From: Pseudorhodobacter wandonensis
GTDB taxonomy: Bacteria; Pseudomonadota; Alphaproteobacteria; Rhodobacterales; Rhodobacteraceae
DNA: 64,000 nucleotides
Assembly: GCF_001202035.1 (NCBI RefSeq)
Contig: NZ_LGHT01000036.1
Span: 62,001 to 126,000, forward strand
Reading direction: 5' to 3'
Below, in pieces: positions 19,525 through 28,973 of this stretch; position 1 is the first letter of the stretch, and every line of letters begins with the position of its first letter. The notes under the pieces are model-generated. The model did no database searches. It saw only the letters and a list, made by a program, of their open reading frames with translations, and was not told the DNA's origin. The position numbers and the translations under genes are program-made.

Positions 19525-20688
19525 ATGCCCGTAAAGAACCGCTTTGCCGAGATGCTGCCCGAGTTGACAGCCATTCGCCGTGATTTTCATGAAAACCCCG
19601 AGCTGCTGTTCGATGTGCATCGCACGGCGGGTAAAGTGGCCGAGCTGCTGCGCGCATGGGGCTGTGACGAGGTGGTTGAGGGCATTGGCCGCACCGGTGT
19701 TGTTGGCGTGATTCACGGCAAAACCGATAGTGGCAAGGTGATCGGGTTGCGCGCCGATATGGATGCGCTGCCGATCCTTGAGGCCACGGGGCTGGACTAT
19801 GCGTCCAAAACCCCAGGCAAAATGCACGCTTGCGGCCATGACGGGCATACGACCATGCTGCTGGGGGCTGCGAAATATCTGTGTGAAACCCGTAACTTTG
19901 ACGGCAAAGCTGTGATGATCTTTCAACCCGCCGAAGAGGGCGGCGGCGGCGGCAATGAGATGGTCAAGGACGGGATGCTCGACCGCTGGAACGTGCAAGA
20001 GGTGTATGGCATGCACAACATGCCGGGGATTCCGGTGGGCCAGTTTGAAATTCGGCCCGGCCCGATGATGGCGGCGGCAGACCAGTTTGAAATTACAGTG
20101 ACGGGCAAAGGTGGCCACGCGGCCAAGCCGCATGATTGCGTGGATTCGCTTTTGGTGGCCAGCCATATCATCGTGGGTTTGCAGTCGATTGCATCGCGCA
20201 ATGTGAACCCGCTGAAACAGGTTGTTGTATCAACCTGCGCCATTTCAACCGATAGCAACGCCCATAACGTCATCCCGCAAACCGTTGTTTTGAAAGGCAC
20301 AGTGCGCACGTTTGATGCCGCTGTTCAGGATCTGGTCGAAGCGCGGGTCAAGGATTTGCCGGTGCAAATGGCTGCCGCCTATGGCGCCTCGGCTGTGGTA
20401 GAGTACCAGCGCGGCTATCCGGCCACGGTGAATGCCGAGGATAACACCAGCTTTGCAGTGGAGGTTGCTGCGGCGATTTCGGGCAAGGTGAACGTGGATA
20501 CCGAGCCGATGATGGGGGCCGAGGATTTCAGTTACATGCTGAATGCGCGCCCCGGTGCTTATATCTTCCTTGGCAATGGTGACACGGCGATGGTGCATCA
20601 CCCTGCCTATAACTTTGACGACAACGCGATTCCGTTCGGGTCAAGCTGGTATGCTGGGATGGTTGAGGCGCGGATGCCTGCCGCGTAA
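19525..20688 (+). CDS. M20 family amidohydrolase (hippurate hydrolase type)
   Basis: A 387-residue metal-dependent amidohydrolase of the M20D / HipO-like group. Motifs include LRADMDALPI, MHACGHDGHTTML with the metal-binding Cys and His, PAEEGGGG with the catalytic Glu, and a distal MMGAEDFSYM block. Family members hydrolyse N-acyl amino acids such as hippurate or N-acetyl amino acids. It has a GGAG box before the ATG. It follows the argE-like gene on the same strand and may be cotranscribed. It ends at a hairpin (20698-20719) shared with the convergent acyl-CoA synthetase gene. Confidence 0.9.
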   Translation: MPVKNRFAEMLPELTAIRRDFHENPELLFDVHRTAGKVAELLRAWGCDEVVEGIGRTGVVGVIHGKTDSGKVIGLRADMDALPILEATGLDYASKTPGKMHACGHDGHTTMLLGAAKYLCETRNFDGKAVMIFQPAEEGGGGGNEMVKDGMLDRWNVQEVYGMHNMPGIPVGQFEIRPGPMMAAADQFEITVTGKGGHAAKPHDCVDSLLVASHIIVGLQSIASRNVNPLKQVVVSTCAISTDSNAHNVIPQTVVLKGTVRTFDAAVQDLVEARVKDLPVQMAAAYGASAVVEYQRGYPATVNAEDNTSFAVEVAAAISGKVNVDTEPMMGAEDFSYMLNARPGAYIFLGNGDTAMVHHPAYNFDDNAIPFGSSWYAGMVEARMPAA

Positions 20689-20697
20689 AGGGCGACT

Positions 20698-20719
20698 GCG
20701 GCAAAGAAGGCTTTGCCGC
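20698..20719. terminator. Hairpin between convergent M20 and acyl-CoA synthetase genes
   Basis: GCGGCAAAG (20698-20706) and CTTTGCCGC (20711-20719) form a perfect 9-bp stem with a 4-base loop, inside the 32-base gap between two convergent stops. It has no long T-run. Confidence 0.65.
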
Positions 20720-20720
20720 G

Positions 20721-22334
20721 TCATTCTTTGTCGCGCAACATGCGACGCATGACCTTACCGGTGGCAGTCATCGGTAAGGCATCAACAAAGATGACATCGC
20801 GGGGGGCAACATGCGGGCTGATGCGGCGGCGCACCCGTTCAATCAGCCGTTCGCTGGCACCGTCTTTTAAGGCCCCCTCGCGCAGCACGACAAAGGCGCG
20901 GACAACTTCTGTGCGGACCGGATCAGGGATGCCAATCGCGGCGGCCATGACCACATCGGGGTCGCCCATCAAGCAATTCTCAATCTCGCCCGGACCAATG
21001 CGGTAGCCGGCCGAGGTAATCACATCATCGTCGCGCGCGGCAAAGGTGAAATAACCTTGCGCATCGGCATAGCCCAGATCGCCAGTACGCAGCCAGTCAC
21101 CGCGAAACTTTTGCGCGGTTTTCTCGGGCTGGTTCCAATAGCGCAAGAACATGCTGGCAGCCCCTTTGCGAATGCAAATCTCGCCCAATTCGCCCGCAGC
21201 GCAGGGCTGGCCGTTATCATCGAACACCGCCACGTTAAAACCGGGCAGGGCCTGGCCCATTGTCGCGGGCTTTACGGGCATGAACCCAGCGGCTTGGGTG
21301 ATGCAGAGGTTGCATTCTGTTTGGCCATAAAGCTCGTTAATCGGCGCGCCGAGGGTTTCGCTGCCCCAAGCCAGCATTTCCGCCCCAAGGCTTTCGCCAC
21401 CGGATGAGATGGTGCGGATGCTGACGCCCGCAGGCACAGGCGTGCCGCGCATCAGTTTCAGTGCGGTTGGCGGCAGGAAAAGGTTGCGGATCTTATGCTT
21501 GGCGATCAGCGCATAGGCCGCAGTGGCGTCGAACTTGCGCATGCGGTGGGCGATCAGCGGCACGCCGTAATAGAGGCATGGCATGGCCATATCCATCAAC
21601 CCGCCAATCCACGCCCAATCGGCGGGCGTCCAACCTTTGTCACCCGATTGGGGAAACCCTTCATGGGTCATTTCCATGCAGGGCAGGTGGCCGAACAAAA
21701 AGCGATGGGCGTGCAAGACGCCTTTGGGTGGGCCTGTGGTGCCCGAGGTATAGATCATCACCGCAGGGTCTTCGGCCAAGGTGTCCACCGGGGTGGCAAG
21801 GGCAGGGGATGCGGCGATGGCGTGCCAAAGGTTATGGCTGTTCGGGGCGTCTGCGGTGCAGAAAATGGCCTTTAAGTCGGGCAGTTGCGGGGCGATGGCC
21901 TGCAGTTTCGGCAGGCTTTCCAGATCTGTGACAACCAGCGCCGCGCCGGAATCGGCCAAGCGGTACAGCAGCGCATCTTCGCCAAACAGGGTAAACAGTG
22001 GCAGCGCCACCGCCCCCAGTTTCATCGCGGCGAAATGCGTGATCGCGGCAGCGGCGCATTGCGGCAACAGCACGGCCACCCGATCACCGCGCCGCAGACC
22101 GGCGGCTACAAAGGCGCTGGCCAGACGGTCAGACGCGTCTTTCAGCGCGGCATAGGTCCAGTCTTGGGCGCCATTGCTGGTGATTTCGGTTATGGCGACT
22201 TTGTCGGGCGCGGTCTGCGCCCAATCATCGCAACAGGCGCGGGCAATGTTGAAATGCGCGGGCCAATGCCATGCAAAATCCGCGCGCTTGTCGGCCCAGG
22301 TTCCGTGCAATGGGATCAGGCGTCTATTGTGCAA
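20721..22334 (-). CDS. AMP-dependent acyl-CoA synthetase/ligase
   Basis: A 537-residue adenylate-forming enzyme that activates a carboxylic acid to acyl-AMP and then acyl-CoA. The P-loop motif is MIYTSGTTGPPKG (about 210), followed by ELYGQTE, a TGDLGY block with the hinge Asp, and a C-terminal GKVMRRMLR with the catalytic Lys. It looks most like medium or short acyl, acetyl or aromatic acid ligases, but the substrate cannot be told. The start overlaps the end of the upstream lipoprotein gene by about 11 bases, implying a two-gene operon. Confidence 0.87.
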   Translation of the reverse strand: MHNRRLIPLHGTWADKRADFAWHWPAHFNIARACCDDWAQTAPDKVAITEITSNGAQDWTYAALKDASDRLASAFVAAGLRRGDRVAVLLPQCAAAAITHFAAMKLGAVALPLFTLFGEDALLYRLADSGAALVVTDLESLPKLQAIAPQLPDLKAIFCTADAPNSHNLWHAIAASPALATPVDTLAEDPAVMIYTSGTTGPPKGVLHAHRFLFGHLPCMEMTHEGFPQSGDKGWTPADWAWIGGLMDMAMPCLYYGVPLIAHRMRKFDATAAYALIAKHKIRNLFLPPTALKLMRGTPVPAGVSIRTISSGGESLGAEMLAWGSETLGAPINELYGQTECNLCITQAAGFMPVKPATMGQALPGFNVAVFDDNGQPCAAGELGEICIRKGAASMFLRYWNQPEKTAQKFRGDWLRTGDLGYADAQGYFTFAARDDDVITSAGYRIGPGEIENCLMGDPDVVMAAAIGIPDPVRTEVVRAFVVLREGALKDGASERLIERVRRRISPHVAPRDVIFVDALPMTATGKVMRRMLRDKE

Positions 22335-22806
22335 AGATCGTCACTTCGGGCAAGTCGGTCAGGGGCAGGTTCAAGGCACGAAACGCCGCAAGCGACAGTT
22401 GCGCCGCACCTGTGCCGGGGATCAGATCAACCGCGATAGACGCGCCCGAACCCGTCACCACGCGTCCGGTACCGGCGGTTTTTACAAGGGCCGACCGCAG
22501 CCAGAAGCCGGGCTCGGTGACATTGCCAAGGGCCACAGCGGTTTTGCCCAAGGTTTGTTCAGCCGCCGGTTGGGCAGGTGCGGCCAGTGCGGCAGCCTTT
22601 TGCGCAGCGGTCGTAGTATCAAGCGCCATTGCTGTGCGCGCGCCTTTGGGCGGCGGCATAGCGCCTGCCGAATTTGGCCGCGTTTGCGGATGCGTTCCAA
22701 TCGGCGCGACGGGTTCCATCGCGGTGTTTTTACTGCCGATAAACGGCAATTGGGCGCAGCCAGACAGCAGAAGGGCAGCGAAAATAAGGGTGGATGCATG
22801 TTTCAT
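22324..22806 (-). CDS. Conserved lipoprotein of unknown function
   Basis: A 160-residue protein with a signal peptide and lipobox LLLSGC. A low-complexity Ala/Pro linker (about 30-90) precedes a compact C-terminal domain (about 95-155) containing EPGFWLRSALV and GRVVTGSGASIAVDLIP, and ending LTDLPEVTIFAQ. Similar Rhodobacteraceae proteins are often called D-galactarate dehydratase-like, a label with no visible basis here because no dehydratase motif is present. The start at 22806 is chosen to begin at the signal peptide. It overlaps the acyl-CoA synthetase gene downstream. Confidence 0.75.
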   Translation of the reverse strand: MKHASTLIFAALLLSGCAQLPFIGSKNTAMEPVAPIGTHPQTRPNSAGAMPPPKGARTAMALDTTTAAQKAAALAAPAQPAAEQTLGKTAVALGNVTEPGFWLRSALVKTAGTGRVVTGSGASIAVDLIPGTGAAQLSLAAFRALNLPLTDLPEVTIFAQ

Positions 22807-22882
22807 AATGGCTACGTTAGTCGCAGCTTTGCAGGCTTTCAATAGCCTTGCGCGGGCAGTCGTGCGGGTCTAGACTCGGCGC

Positions 22883-23887
22883 ATGAATATACCTCTGATC
22901 GACCCTTTCGCCCGCGCCATCAATTACCTGCGCGTCTCTGTGACGGATCGCTGCGATTTTCGCTGTGTCTATTGCATGTCGGAAAACATGAGCTTTCTGC
23001 CCAAGGCAGAGCTGCTGACGCTGGAAGAGCTGGACCGCATGTGTTCCGTTTTCGTCGGAATGGGTGTGGAAAAGCTGCGCATTACCGGAGGTGAGCCGCT
23101 GGTGCGCAAAGGGATCATGACGTTTTTTGAATCGATGACGCGGCATCTGGAAAGCGGCGCGTTGAAAGAGCTGACGCTGACCACGAATGGCAGCCAGTTG
23201 CGCAAATATGCGGCTGCGCTGGCGGCCTGCGGGGTGCGGCGGATCAATGTGTCGCTGGACACACTGGATGATGCCAAGTTCACGCAAGTGACGCGTTGGG
23301 GGCGGCTTGCGCAGGTGCTTGATGGTATCACCGCCGCCAAAGAGGCAGGCTTGCGGGTGAAAATCAACGTGGTGGCGTTGAAAGGCTTTAACGAGAGCGA
23401 GCTGTTTTCCATCACCGATTGGTGCGCGCGTGAGGGGCATGATCTGACCTTCATCGAGGTGATGCCGATGGGTGACCTTGGCAATGAGGACCGGCTTGAC
23501 CAGTATTGGAGCCTGAAAGACCTGCGCGCGCGGCTGCGTGAACGCTTTACCGTGACGGAATTGACCGAGCGCACCGGCGGCCCTGCGCGCTATGTGCGGC
23601 TGGAAGAAACCGGTCAGAAGATCGGGTTCATCACGCCTTTGACGCATAACTTCTGCGAAAGCTGCAATCGCGTGCGGCTAACCTGCACGGGTGAGCTGTA
23701 TATGTGTCTGGGGCAGGAAGACATGGCCGATCTGCGCGCACCATTGCGGGCAAGTGGCGATAATGCGGTGCTGGAACAGGCCATTCGTGCCGCGATTTTG
23801 CGCAAGCCCAAGGGCCATGATTTTGACTATTCGCGCCAAAAGGTCGATGGCCAGATGACGCGGCATATGAGCCATACCGGCGGGTAA
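22883..23887 (+). CDS. moaA: GTP 3',8-cyclase (molybdenum cofactor biosynthesis)
   Basis: A 334-residue radical-SAM enzyme for the first step of molybdopterin synthesis. The N-terminal cluster motif is CDFRCVYC (Cys24, 28, 31). The C-terminal cluster is CESC followed 13 residues later by another Cys, which binds the second [4Fe-4S] centre and GTP. The protein ends in Gly-Gly, which is essential in MoaA. No moaC, moaB or moeA is adjacent. It is divergent from the lipoprotein gene, and a nested palindromic element starts directly after its stop codon. Confidence 0.97.
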   Translation: MNIPLIDPFARAINYLRVSVTDRCDFRCVYCMSENMSFLPKAELLTLEELDRMCSVFVGMGVEKLRITGGEPLVRKGIMTFFESMTRHLESGALKELTLTTNGSQLRKYAAALAACGVRRINVSLDTLDDAKFTQVTRWGRLAQVLDGITAAKEAGLRVKINVVALKGFNESELFSITDWCAREGHDLTFIEVMPMGDLGNEDRLDQYWSLKDLRARLRERFTVTELTERTGGPARYVRLEETGQKIGFITPLTHNFCESCNRVRLTCTGELYMCLGQEDMADLRAPLRASGDNAVLEQAIRAAILRKPKGHDFDYSRQKVDGQMTRHMSHTGG

Positions 23888-23986
23888 AGCGTTTTGACTT
23901 AAACCTGAATCACATAACGCTGCCTGAAATCAAAGATTTCAACGCGTTATGCGATGAAAGCTGGGTCAAGTTAAAGTCGAAACGCT
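23888..23986. repeat. Nested imperfect palindromic element after moaA
   Basis: The left arm begins AGCGTTTTGACTT (23888) and ends CATAACGC (23920). The right arm runs from GCGTTATGCG (about 23944) to AAGTCGAAACGCT (23986), complementary with an internal extra segment. The core holds a smaller perfect hairpin, TGAAATC-AAA-GATTTCA (23925-23941). The whole 99-base unit abuts the moaA stop. It resembles REP/BIME-type palindromic units and is not coding. Confidence 0.8.
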
Positions 23987-24006
23987 ATAGGCCGCAGGTG
24001 CAGAGT

Positions 24007-24028
24007 GGATATTTAAGCCAAAGAGAAA
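24007..24028 (+). repeat. Divergent copy of the GGTATTT-CCAAGATGAAA half-element
   Basis: GGATATTTAAGCCAAAGAG at this position is a weaker relative of the elements at 4517-4538 and 39603-39624. It is followed by a G-rich stretch and the hairpin at 24064-24099, as in the composite elements elsewhere. Confidence 0.4.
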
Positions 24029-24063
24029 GCCGGGGCGGGACAAGAGGCGTGGTGCTTGGCACC

Positions 24064-24099
24064 GCGATTTGAAAGGGGGTAAATCCCCCTGAAAATCGC
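24064..24099 (-). terminator. Hairpin downstream of the glmU-glmS-alkD operon
   Basis: GCGATTT (24064-24070) and GGGGG (24075-24079) pair with CCCCC (24085-24089) and AATCGC (24094-24099), with a small internal loop. It lies 25 bases after the alkD-like stop on the minus strand. Confidence 0.45.
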
Positions 24100-24123
24100 A
24101 GCGCCCCGTGTCAGATTGTTATC

Positions 24124-24804
24124 TTATTGCAGATATTGGCCTGCTTCTTTGCGGGCCCAGGTTTTCATCAAGTCGCCAAACTCGGCAAGGAAAGCCTCGG
24201 TGCGGGCAGGATCATGTTTGGACAGATCGCGCAGCCACCAAGCCACGGCCTTTTGGATAAACCAGTCTTTGTCGCCCAGATAGCTGGCGGCCCAAGTCAG
24301 GATGCGTTCTCGGGCTTCTTGTTCCACCGGCTTCAGATTGTTCAGGCGGGCAAAGGGCAGGGTTGCGACAAGGGCTGCGCGGCGGGTCCACATTTCGGGG
24401 CTGGTGGTCCATTCTTCGACAGTATCAAGGCGCGAGGGGTCGGCCACAATGCGCTTTTGCGCGGCGATGCAAACGTGATCGGCGATGGCCCAAGCGTCAA
24501 AATCGGGCAGCCAAGAGCAGAGCATTTCCCATGCACCGGTATCATCAGGGCGGATGCGGGCCTGGGTTAGCAATTTCGCGGCGGCGATGCGGGCCTCATG
24601 GATATTGCTGGCCCAAAGGCCGTGGCAAAGCGCCAAGCGATCGTTCAGGGGCAGTTCGGCGCGCCATGTTTTGCACAAGGACTCAATATCGGGGTTGGCT
24701 GTGCCAAGATAGGGACGGTCAACCTTGTGATAGGCCAGCATTTGCGCCGGTTTGGCGGGGTCGGCCAAAGCCTTGATTTCGGCAATCGCGTTTTCAGGGG
24801 TCAT
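24124..24804 (-). CDS. DNA alkylation repair protein (AlkD-like)
   Basis: A 226-residue all-helical protein of the AlkD/HEAT-repeat DNA glycosylase family, which removes N3- and N7-alkylated bases. Recognisable pieces are LWASNIHEARIAAAKLL (about 63-79), DTGAWEMLCSWLPDFDAWAIAD (two short helices), TRRAALVA, and DWFIQKAVAWWLRDLSKHDP (about 181-200), where Trp residues and the conserved Arg and Asp belong to the DNA-binding groove. Its ATG overlaps the glmS stop (ATGA), so it is translationally coupled to glmS. Confidence 0.85.
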   Translation of the reverse strand: MTPENAIAEIKALADPAKPAQMLAYHKVDRPYLGTANPDIESLCKTWRAELPLNDRLALCHGLWASNIHEARIAAAKLLTQARIRPDDTGAWEMLCSWLPDFDAWAIADHVCIAAQKRIVADPSRLDTVEEWTTSPEMWTRRAALVATLPFARLNNLKPVEQEARERILTWAASYLGDKDWFIQKAVAWWLRDLSKHDPARTEAFLAEFGDLMKTWARKEAGQYLQ

Positions 24805-26615
24805 TCTACAGTTACCGATTTGGCCAGGTTGCGGGGTTGGTCGACGTCAGTGCCTTTGGCGATGGCGGTGTGATAAGCCAGCAATTGGGCAGGGACGGCG
24901 TAAAGGATCGGGGCCAGAAACTCTGGCACGGCGGGCATTTCAAGCGTTTTCCAGCAGCCCAGTCCGGCCTCGGCCACGCCTGCGGCATCGGAAATCAGCA
25001 AGACTTTGCCATGGCGGGCCATCACTTCTTGCATGTTGGACACGGTTTTTTCGAATAGCGCGTCACGCGGGGCCATAACGATCACCGGAACACGGTTATC
25101 GATCAGGGCGATGGGGCCATGTTTCAGCTCGCCGCTGGCATAACCTTCGGCGTGGATATAGCTGATTTCTTTCAGTTTTAGCGCGCCTTCCATGGCCAGC
25201 GGGAACAGCGGGCCACGGCCAAGGAACAAAATGTCCTGCGCGCGGGCCAGTTCTTCGGCGATTTTTGACACTTGCGGCGCGATATGCATGGCCTGATTGA
25301 CCAGACCGGGCAGGGTGGCCAGATCGGCAATGTGTTTGGCCAGTTGGTCATCGGTCAGGCGGCCTTTGTCGCGGGCGGCTTTCAGCGCCATCAGCGCTAG
25401 GCTGGCAAGCTGGCAGGTGAAGGCTTTGGTCGAGGCCACGCCCACCTCTACCCCTGCGCGGATGGGCAGGGAAATATCGGATTCGCGCGCGATAGAGGAG
25501 GTCGGCACATTGACCACCGACACGATTTTTGCGGCCTTTTCCGTGCAATAGCGCAGGGCGGCCAGTGTATCAGCGGTTTCGCCGGATTGGCTGACAAACA
25601 CCGCCCATGTGTTTGGTGAAATCGGCGGCTCGCGGTAGCGAAATTCCGAGGCGACATCCACCTCGACCGGGATACCGGCGATCTGTTCGAACCAGTATTT
25701 CGCCACAACGCAGGCGTAATAGGCGGTGCCGCAGGCGACCATGGTCAACCGGTCAACGCCGGTAAAATCCAGCTCGGGCGGCAGGTTCAGTTTATTGCCT
25801 GCAAGGTTGTGTTTCAGGGCATCGGCCAAGACCACCGGCTGTTCGGCGATTTCTTTGGCCATGAAATGCTTGTAACCGCCTTTTTCGATGCGGGTATGCT
25901 CTTGCACGATCTGGGTGGTGGCGCGATTGGCGCGACGGTTGCTTTCGTCAAATATTTCAGCGCCTTGGCGGGTGATGACGGCCCAGTCACCCTCTTCCAG
26001 ATAGGTCACTTGGTCGGTCATCGGGGCAAGCGCGATGGCATCGGAACCGACAAACATTTCGCCCGTGCCATGACCGATCGCAAGGGGCGAGCCTTTGCGC
26101 GCCGCGATCAACAGGTCATCCTGACCGTCGAACAAAAAGCAAAGGGCAAAGGCGCCATGCAGCTGTGACAAGGTTTCGCGCGCGGCCTCAACCGGTGTCA
26201 TGCCTGCGTCGAGGTAGGAACGGGCAAGGACAGCCACGGTTTCGGTATCGGTTTGCGATTCAAAGGCATAGCCCTTGGCTTGCAGCCCCTCGCGCAATTC
26301 GCGGAAGTTTTCAATAATGCCGTTATGCACGACAGCGACGGGGCCTGCCTGATGCGGGTGGGCGTTTTCAACGGTGGCGGCGCCATGCGTGGCCCAGCGG
26401 GTGTGGCCGATGCCGGATTTACCGGCAAGCGACTGATGCACCAGCAAATCGGACAGGTTTACCAGTTTGCCAACCGCGCGACGTCGGCCAAGCTGGCCGT
26501 TGTTGATTGTCGCAATGCCGGCACTGTCATAGCCGCGATATTCCAGCCGTTTCAGGGCCTCGACCAGCAGTGGGGCAACTTCGTTATTGCCAAGAACACC
26601 AATGATTCCACACAT
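24801..26615 (-). CDS. glmS: Glutamine--fructose-6-phosphate aminotransferase
   Basis: A 604-residue enzyme converting fructose-6-phosphate and glutamine to glucosamine-6-phosphate. The N-terminus MCGIIGVLG exposes catalytic Cys after Met removal. The glutaminase domain runs to about 235 and two SIS sugar-isomerase domains follow (about 280-600), ending DVDQPRNLAKSVTVE with the catalytic Lys. It begins at the base after the glmU stop and overlaps the alkD-like start, giving a glmU-glmS-alkD operon. This supplies UDP-GlcNAc for peptidoglycan and for the nonulosonic acid locus at 54-62 kb. No GlmS ribozyme or obvious leader is visible. Confidence 0.98.
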   Translation of the reverse strand: MCGIIGVLGNNEVAPLLVEALKRLEYRGYDSAGIATINNGQLGRRRAVGKLVNLSDLLVHQSLAGKSGIGHTRWATHGAATVENAHPHQAGPVAVVHNGIIENFRELREGLQAKGYAFESQTDTETVAVLARSYLDAGMTPVEAARETLSQLHGAFALCFLFDGQDDLLIAARKGSPLAIGHGTGEMFVGSDAIALAPMTDQVTYLEEGDWAVITRQGAEIFDESNRRANRATTQIVQEHTRIEKGGYKHFMAKEIAEQPVVLADALKHNLAGNKLNLPPELDFTGVDRLTMVACGTAYYACVVAKYWFEQIAGIPVEVDVASEFRYREPPISPNTWAVFVSQSGETADTLAALRYCTEKAAKIVSVVNVPTSSIARESDISLPIRAGVEVGVASTKAFTCQLASLALMALKAARDKGRLTDDQLAKHIADLATLPGLVNQAMHIAPQVSKIAEELARAQDILFLGRGPLFPLAMEGALKLKEISYIHAEGYASGELKHGPIALIDNRVPVIVMAPRDALFEKTVSNMQEVMARHGKVLLISDAAGVAEAGLGCWKTLEMPAVPEFLAPILYAVPAQLLAYHTAIAKGTDVDQPRNLAKSVTVE

Positions 26616-27971
26616 TTATGACTTGCCTTTCTGGCGATCCGCTTTGATTTTCTGAAACCGGTCCATCAGCCGCACAGCCAGACCGGGTTTGTTGACCTGC
26701 GGCGCGCGCGCCAGTGCCAGCGCCTCGGATGGCACATCGCTGGTGATGACCGAACCTGAGGCCGTCATCGCATCGCGGCCCACGGTGACAGGGGCGACCA
26801 GCATTGTGTTCGAGCCGATAAAGACGCGCGGGCCGATTTCGGTATGGTGTTTGTTCGCGCCATCATAGTTGCAGGTGATGGTGCCCGCGCCGATGTTGGT
26901 ATGTTCGCCCACATGGGCATCGCCAAGATAGGTGAGGTGGCCGACCTTGACGCCTTCGTCCAGCACGGCGTTTTTGATTTCGACAAAATTGCCGACATGC
27001 ACATCTTCGGCCAGTTCGGCCCCCGGGCGCAGGCGGGCAAAGGGCCCGACACTGGCGCCACGGCTGATATGGCAGCCCTCCAGATGGCAAAACGCCTTGA
27101 TCTCGGCGCTGGATTCAATCGTCACGCGCGGGCCGAACACCACATTCGGGCCGATATAGGTATCGCGGCCGATCACGGTGTCATAGGCGAAATAGGTGGT
27201 TGCCGGGTCTGCCAAGGTGACGCCGTTTTCAATCGCCTCGGCGCGCATACGGGCCTGAAAGCTGGTTTCGGCGGCGGAAAGCTCGGCACGGGTATTGATG
27301 CCAAGTGTTTCGGATTCGTCGCAGGTGACGACGCCGGCCGAAAGCCCTTGGGCGCGGGCCAGCGCGATGATGTCGGTCAGGTAATATTCGCCCGCCGCGT
27401 TGGTATTGCCAACTTTTGACACAAGGTCGAACAGCACCGAGGTTTCGGCGCAGATCACGCCCGAGTTGCACAGGGTGATCGCGCGTTCGGCATCAGTTGC
27501 GTCTTTGAATTCAACGATACGTTCAAGCGCATCGCCCGAGGTGACAAGCCGGCCATAGCGGCCCGGATCGGCGGCCTGAAATCCCAACACGACGACGGCA
27601 TGTTGTGCGCGGGCATCAAGCATGGCCTGCAAGGTTTCACTGCGCACAAATGGCGTGTCACCATAAAGCACGATCGTATCGCCCGGCGCACTGGCGAGCA
27701 GCGGTGCGGCCTGCGCAACGGCGTGGCCGGTGCCAAGCTGTTCGGCCTGAAGAACGACCTCGATGCTGCTGTCAAAGGCGCGGGCGGCTTTGCCTACGGC
27801 CTCGGCGCCGTGGCCTGCAACAACCACCACTTGCGCCGGATCAAGGCTTTGGCCAGCTTGCAATGCGTGGTGCAATATTGGGGCCGAGCCCAACGGATGC
27901 AGCACTTTTGGCAGGTCTGAATTCATCCGCGTGCCTTTGCCTGCGGCCAAAACGATCAATGAAACTGACAT
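26616..27971 (-). CDS. glmU: Bifunctional UDP-GlcNAc pyrophosphorylase / GlcN-1-P acetyltransferase
   Basis: A 451-residue enzyme for the last two steps of UDP-GlcNAc synthesis. The N-terminal uridyltransferase domain starts with LIVLAAGKGTRMNS (about 5-18). From about 250 on, hexapeptide repeats form the left-handed beta-helix acetyltransferase domain (GPRVTIESSAEIKAFC, HVGNFVEIKNAVL, LTYLGDAHVGEHTNIGAGT). GlcN-6-P mutase (glmM) is not here. First gene of the operon. Divergent from gph across about 100 bases. Confidence 0.98.
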   Translation of the reverse strand: MSVSLIVLAAGKGTRMNSDLPKVLHPLGSAPILHHALQAGQSLDPAQVVVVAGHGAEAVGKAARAFDSSIEVVLQAEQLGTGHAVAQAAPLLASAPGDTIVLYGDTPFVRSETLQAMLDARAQHAVVVLGFQAADPGRYGRLVTSGDALERIVEFKDATDAERAITLCNSGVICAETSVLFDLVSKVGNTNAAGEYYLTDIIALARAQGLSAGVVTCDESETLGINTRAELSAAETSFQARMRAEAIENGVTLADPATTYFAYDTVIGRDTYIGPNVVFGPRVTIESSAEIKAFCHLEGCHISRGASVGPFARLRPGAELAEDVHVGNFVEIKNAVLDEGVKVGHLTYLGDAHVGEHTNIGAGTITCNYDGANKHHTEIGPRVFIGSNTMLVAPVTVGRDAMTASGSVITSDVPSEALALARAPQVNKPGLAVRLMDRFQKIKADRQKGKS

Positions 27972-28073
27972 GAAACCCTTTCCTTCGGTAATAGAACCCT
28001 TTTACACGGGCGGCGTAGGGTGGCAAGGTCAGCCGCGTAACGCGCTGTTTCAGCGCTGACATATGGGGGCAAA

Positions 28074-28757
28074 ATGCGCACGGTTGTTTTTGATCTGGAC
28101 GGAACTTTGGCAGATACCAGCGCTGATCTGATTGCGGCAGCCAATGCGTGTTTTGAAGGCATGGGCAAAGGGCGGCCACTGGACCCGGTGGCCGATGCCT
28201 TGACGGCATTTGCGGGCGGGCGGGCGATGCTGCGGCTGGGGTTTGGCCGGTTGGGTATGCCGTGGAACGAGGCGCAGGTTGATGCGCAATACCCTGTCTT
28301 GCTGCGCGCCTATTCGGATGCGATTGCGGTGCATACGGTGCTGTATCCCGGTGCTATGGACGCGGTGCGGGCCTTGCGCAAGGCAGGGTTTGCGACTGCG
28401 ATTTGCACGAATAAGCCCGAAGCGCTGGCGATAGCCCTATGTGACCGGCTTGGAATTTCTGACCTGTTCGGGGCGCTGGTCGGGGCCGATACCTTGCCCG
28501 TGCGCAAACCCGACCCCGAGCATTACTTTGAAACCGTGCGCCGGGTTGGCGGGCAGGTCGGGCAATCGCTGTTGATCGGCGATACGATAACCGACCGTGA
28601 TACCGCCCGCGCGGCCAAGGTGCCGGTTGTTCTGGTGGGCTTTGGCCCCGAAGGCGCAGGGGTGGCGCGGTTGCAGCCGGATGCGTTGCTGGACCATTAT
28701 GACGACTTGCCGGATTTGATCGAGCAAGTTTTGGCGCGGCCTAGGGTTGCCGTCTGA
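28074..28757 (+). CDS. gph: HAD-family phosphoglycolate phosphatase-like hydrolase
   Basis: A 227-residue HAD phosphatase. Motif I is FDLDGTLADTSADL with nucleophile Asp7 and acid Asp9. Motif II is CTNKPE, a Lys lies in VRKPDPEHYFETV, and motif IV is LLIGDTITDRDTARAA. The helical cap fits the Gph group, which hydrolyses 2-phosphoglycolate. The substrate is inferred from family only. Upstream GGGGGC serves as ribosome-binding site. Confidence 0.9.
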   Translation: MRTVVFDLDGTLADTSADLIAAANACFEGMGKGRPLDPVADALTAFAGGRAMLRLGFGRLGMPWNEAQVDAQYPVLLRAYSDAIAVHTVLYPGAMDAVRALRKAGFATAICTNKPEALAIALCDRLGISDLFGALVGADTLPVRKPDPEHYFETVRRVGGQVGQSLLIGDTITDRDTARAAKVPVVLVGFGPEGAGVARLQPDALLDHYDDLPDLIEQVLARPRVAV

Positions 28758-28760
28758 CGC

Positions 28761-28774
28761 ATGTGGCGCCACAT
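28761..28774. promoter_or_regulatory. Perfect 14-bp palindrome after gph
   Basis: ATGTGGCGCCACAT at 28761-28774 is a perfect dyad a few bases after the gph stop and about 200 bases before the next start. It could be an operator or simply a chance GC palindrome. Confidence 0.25.
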
Positions 28775-28973
28775 CTAACTGATTGTTTTAAATTGATTTT
28801 ACTATGGTGGCTTGCGGCTGCATAACGCTGCGGCAGGATGCGTGTAGCGCCGCATCGGCGTGGTTAAAATGTCTGTTTCGGAATTTGTTTCAAACAACTG
28901 CGACGGAAAGCCGACAGGCCGCCGTTTGACAGTAACCTTCCGCAGAGAAGGGCAAACTTTGAAAGAGACTGAC

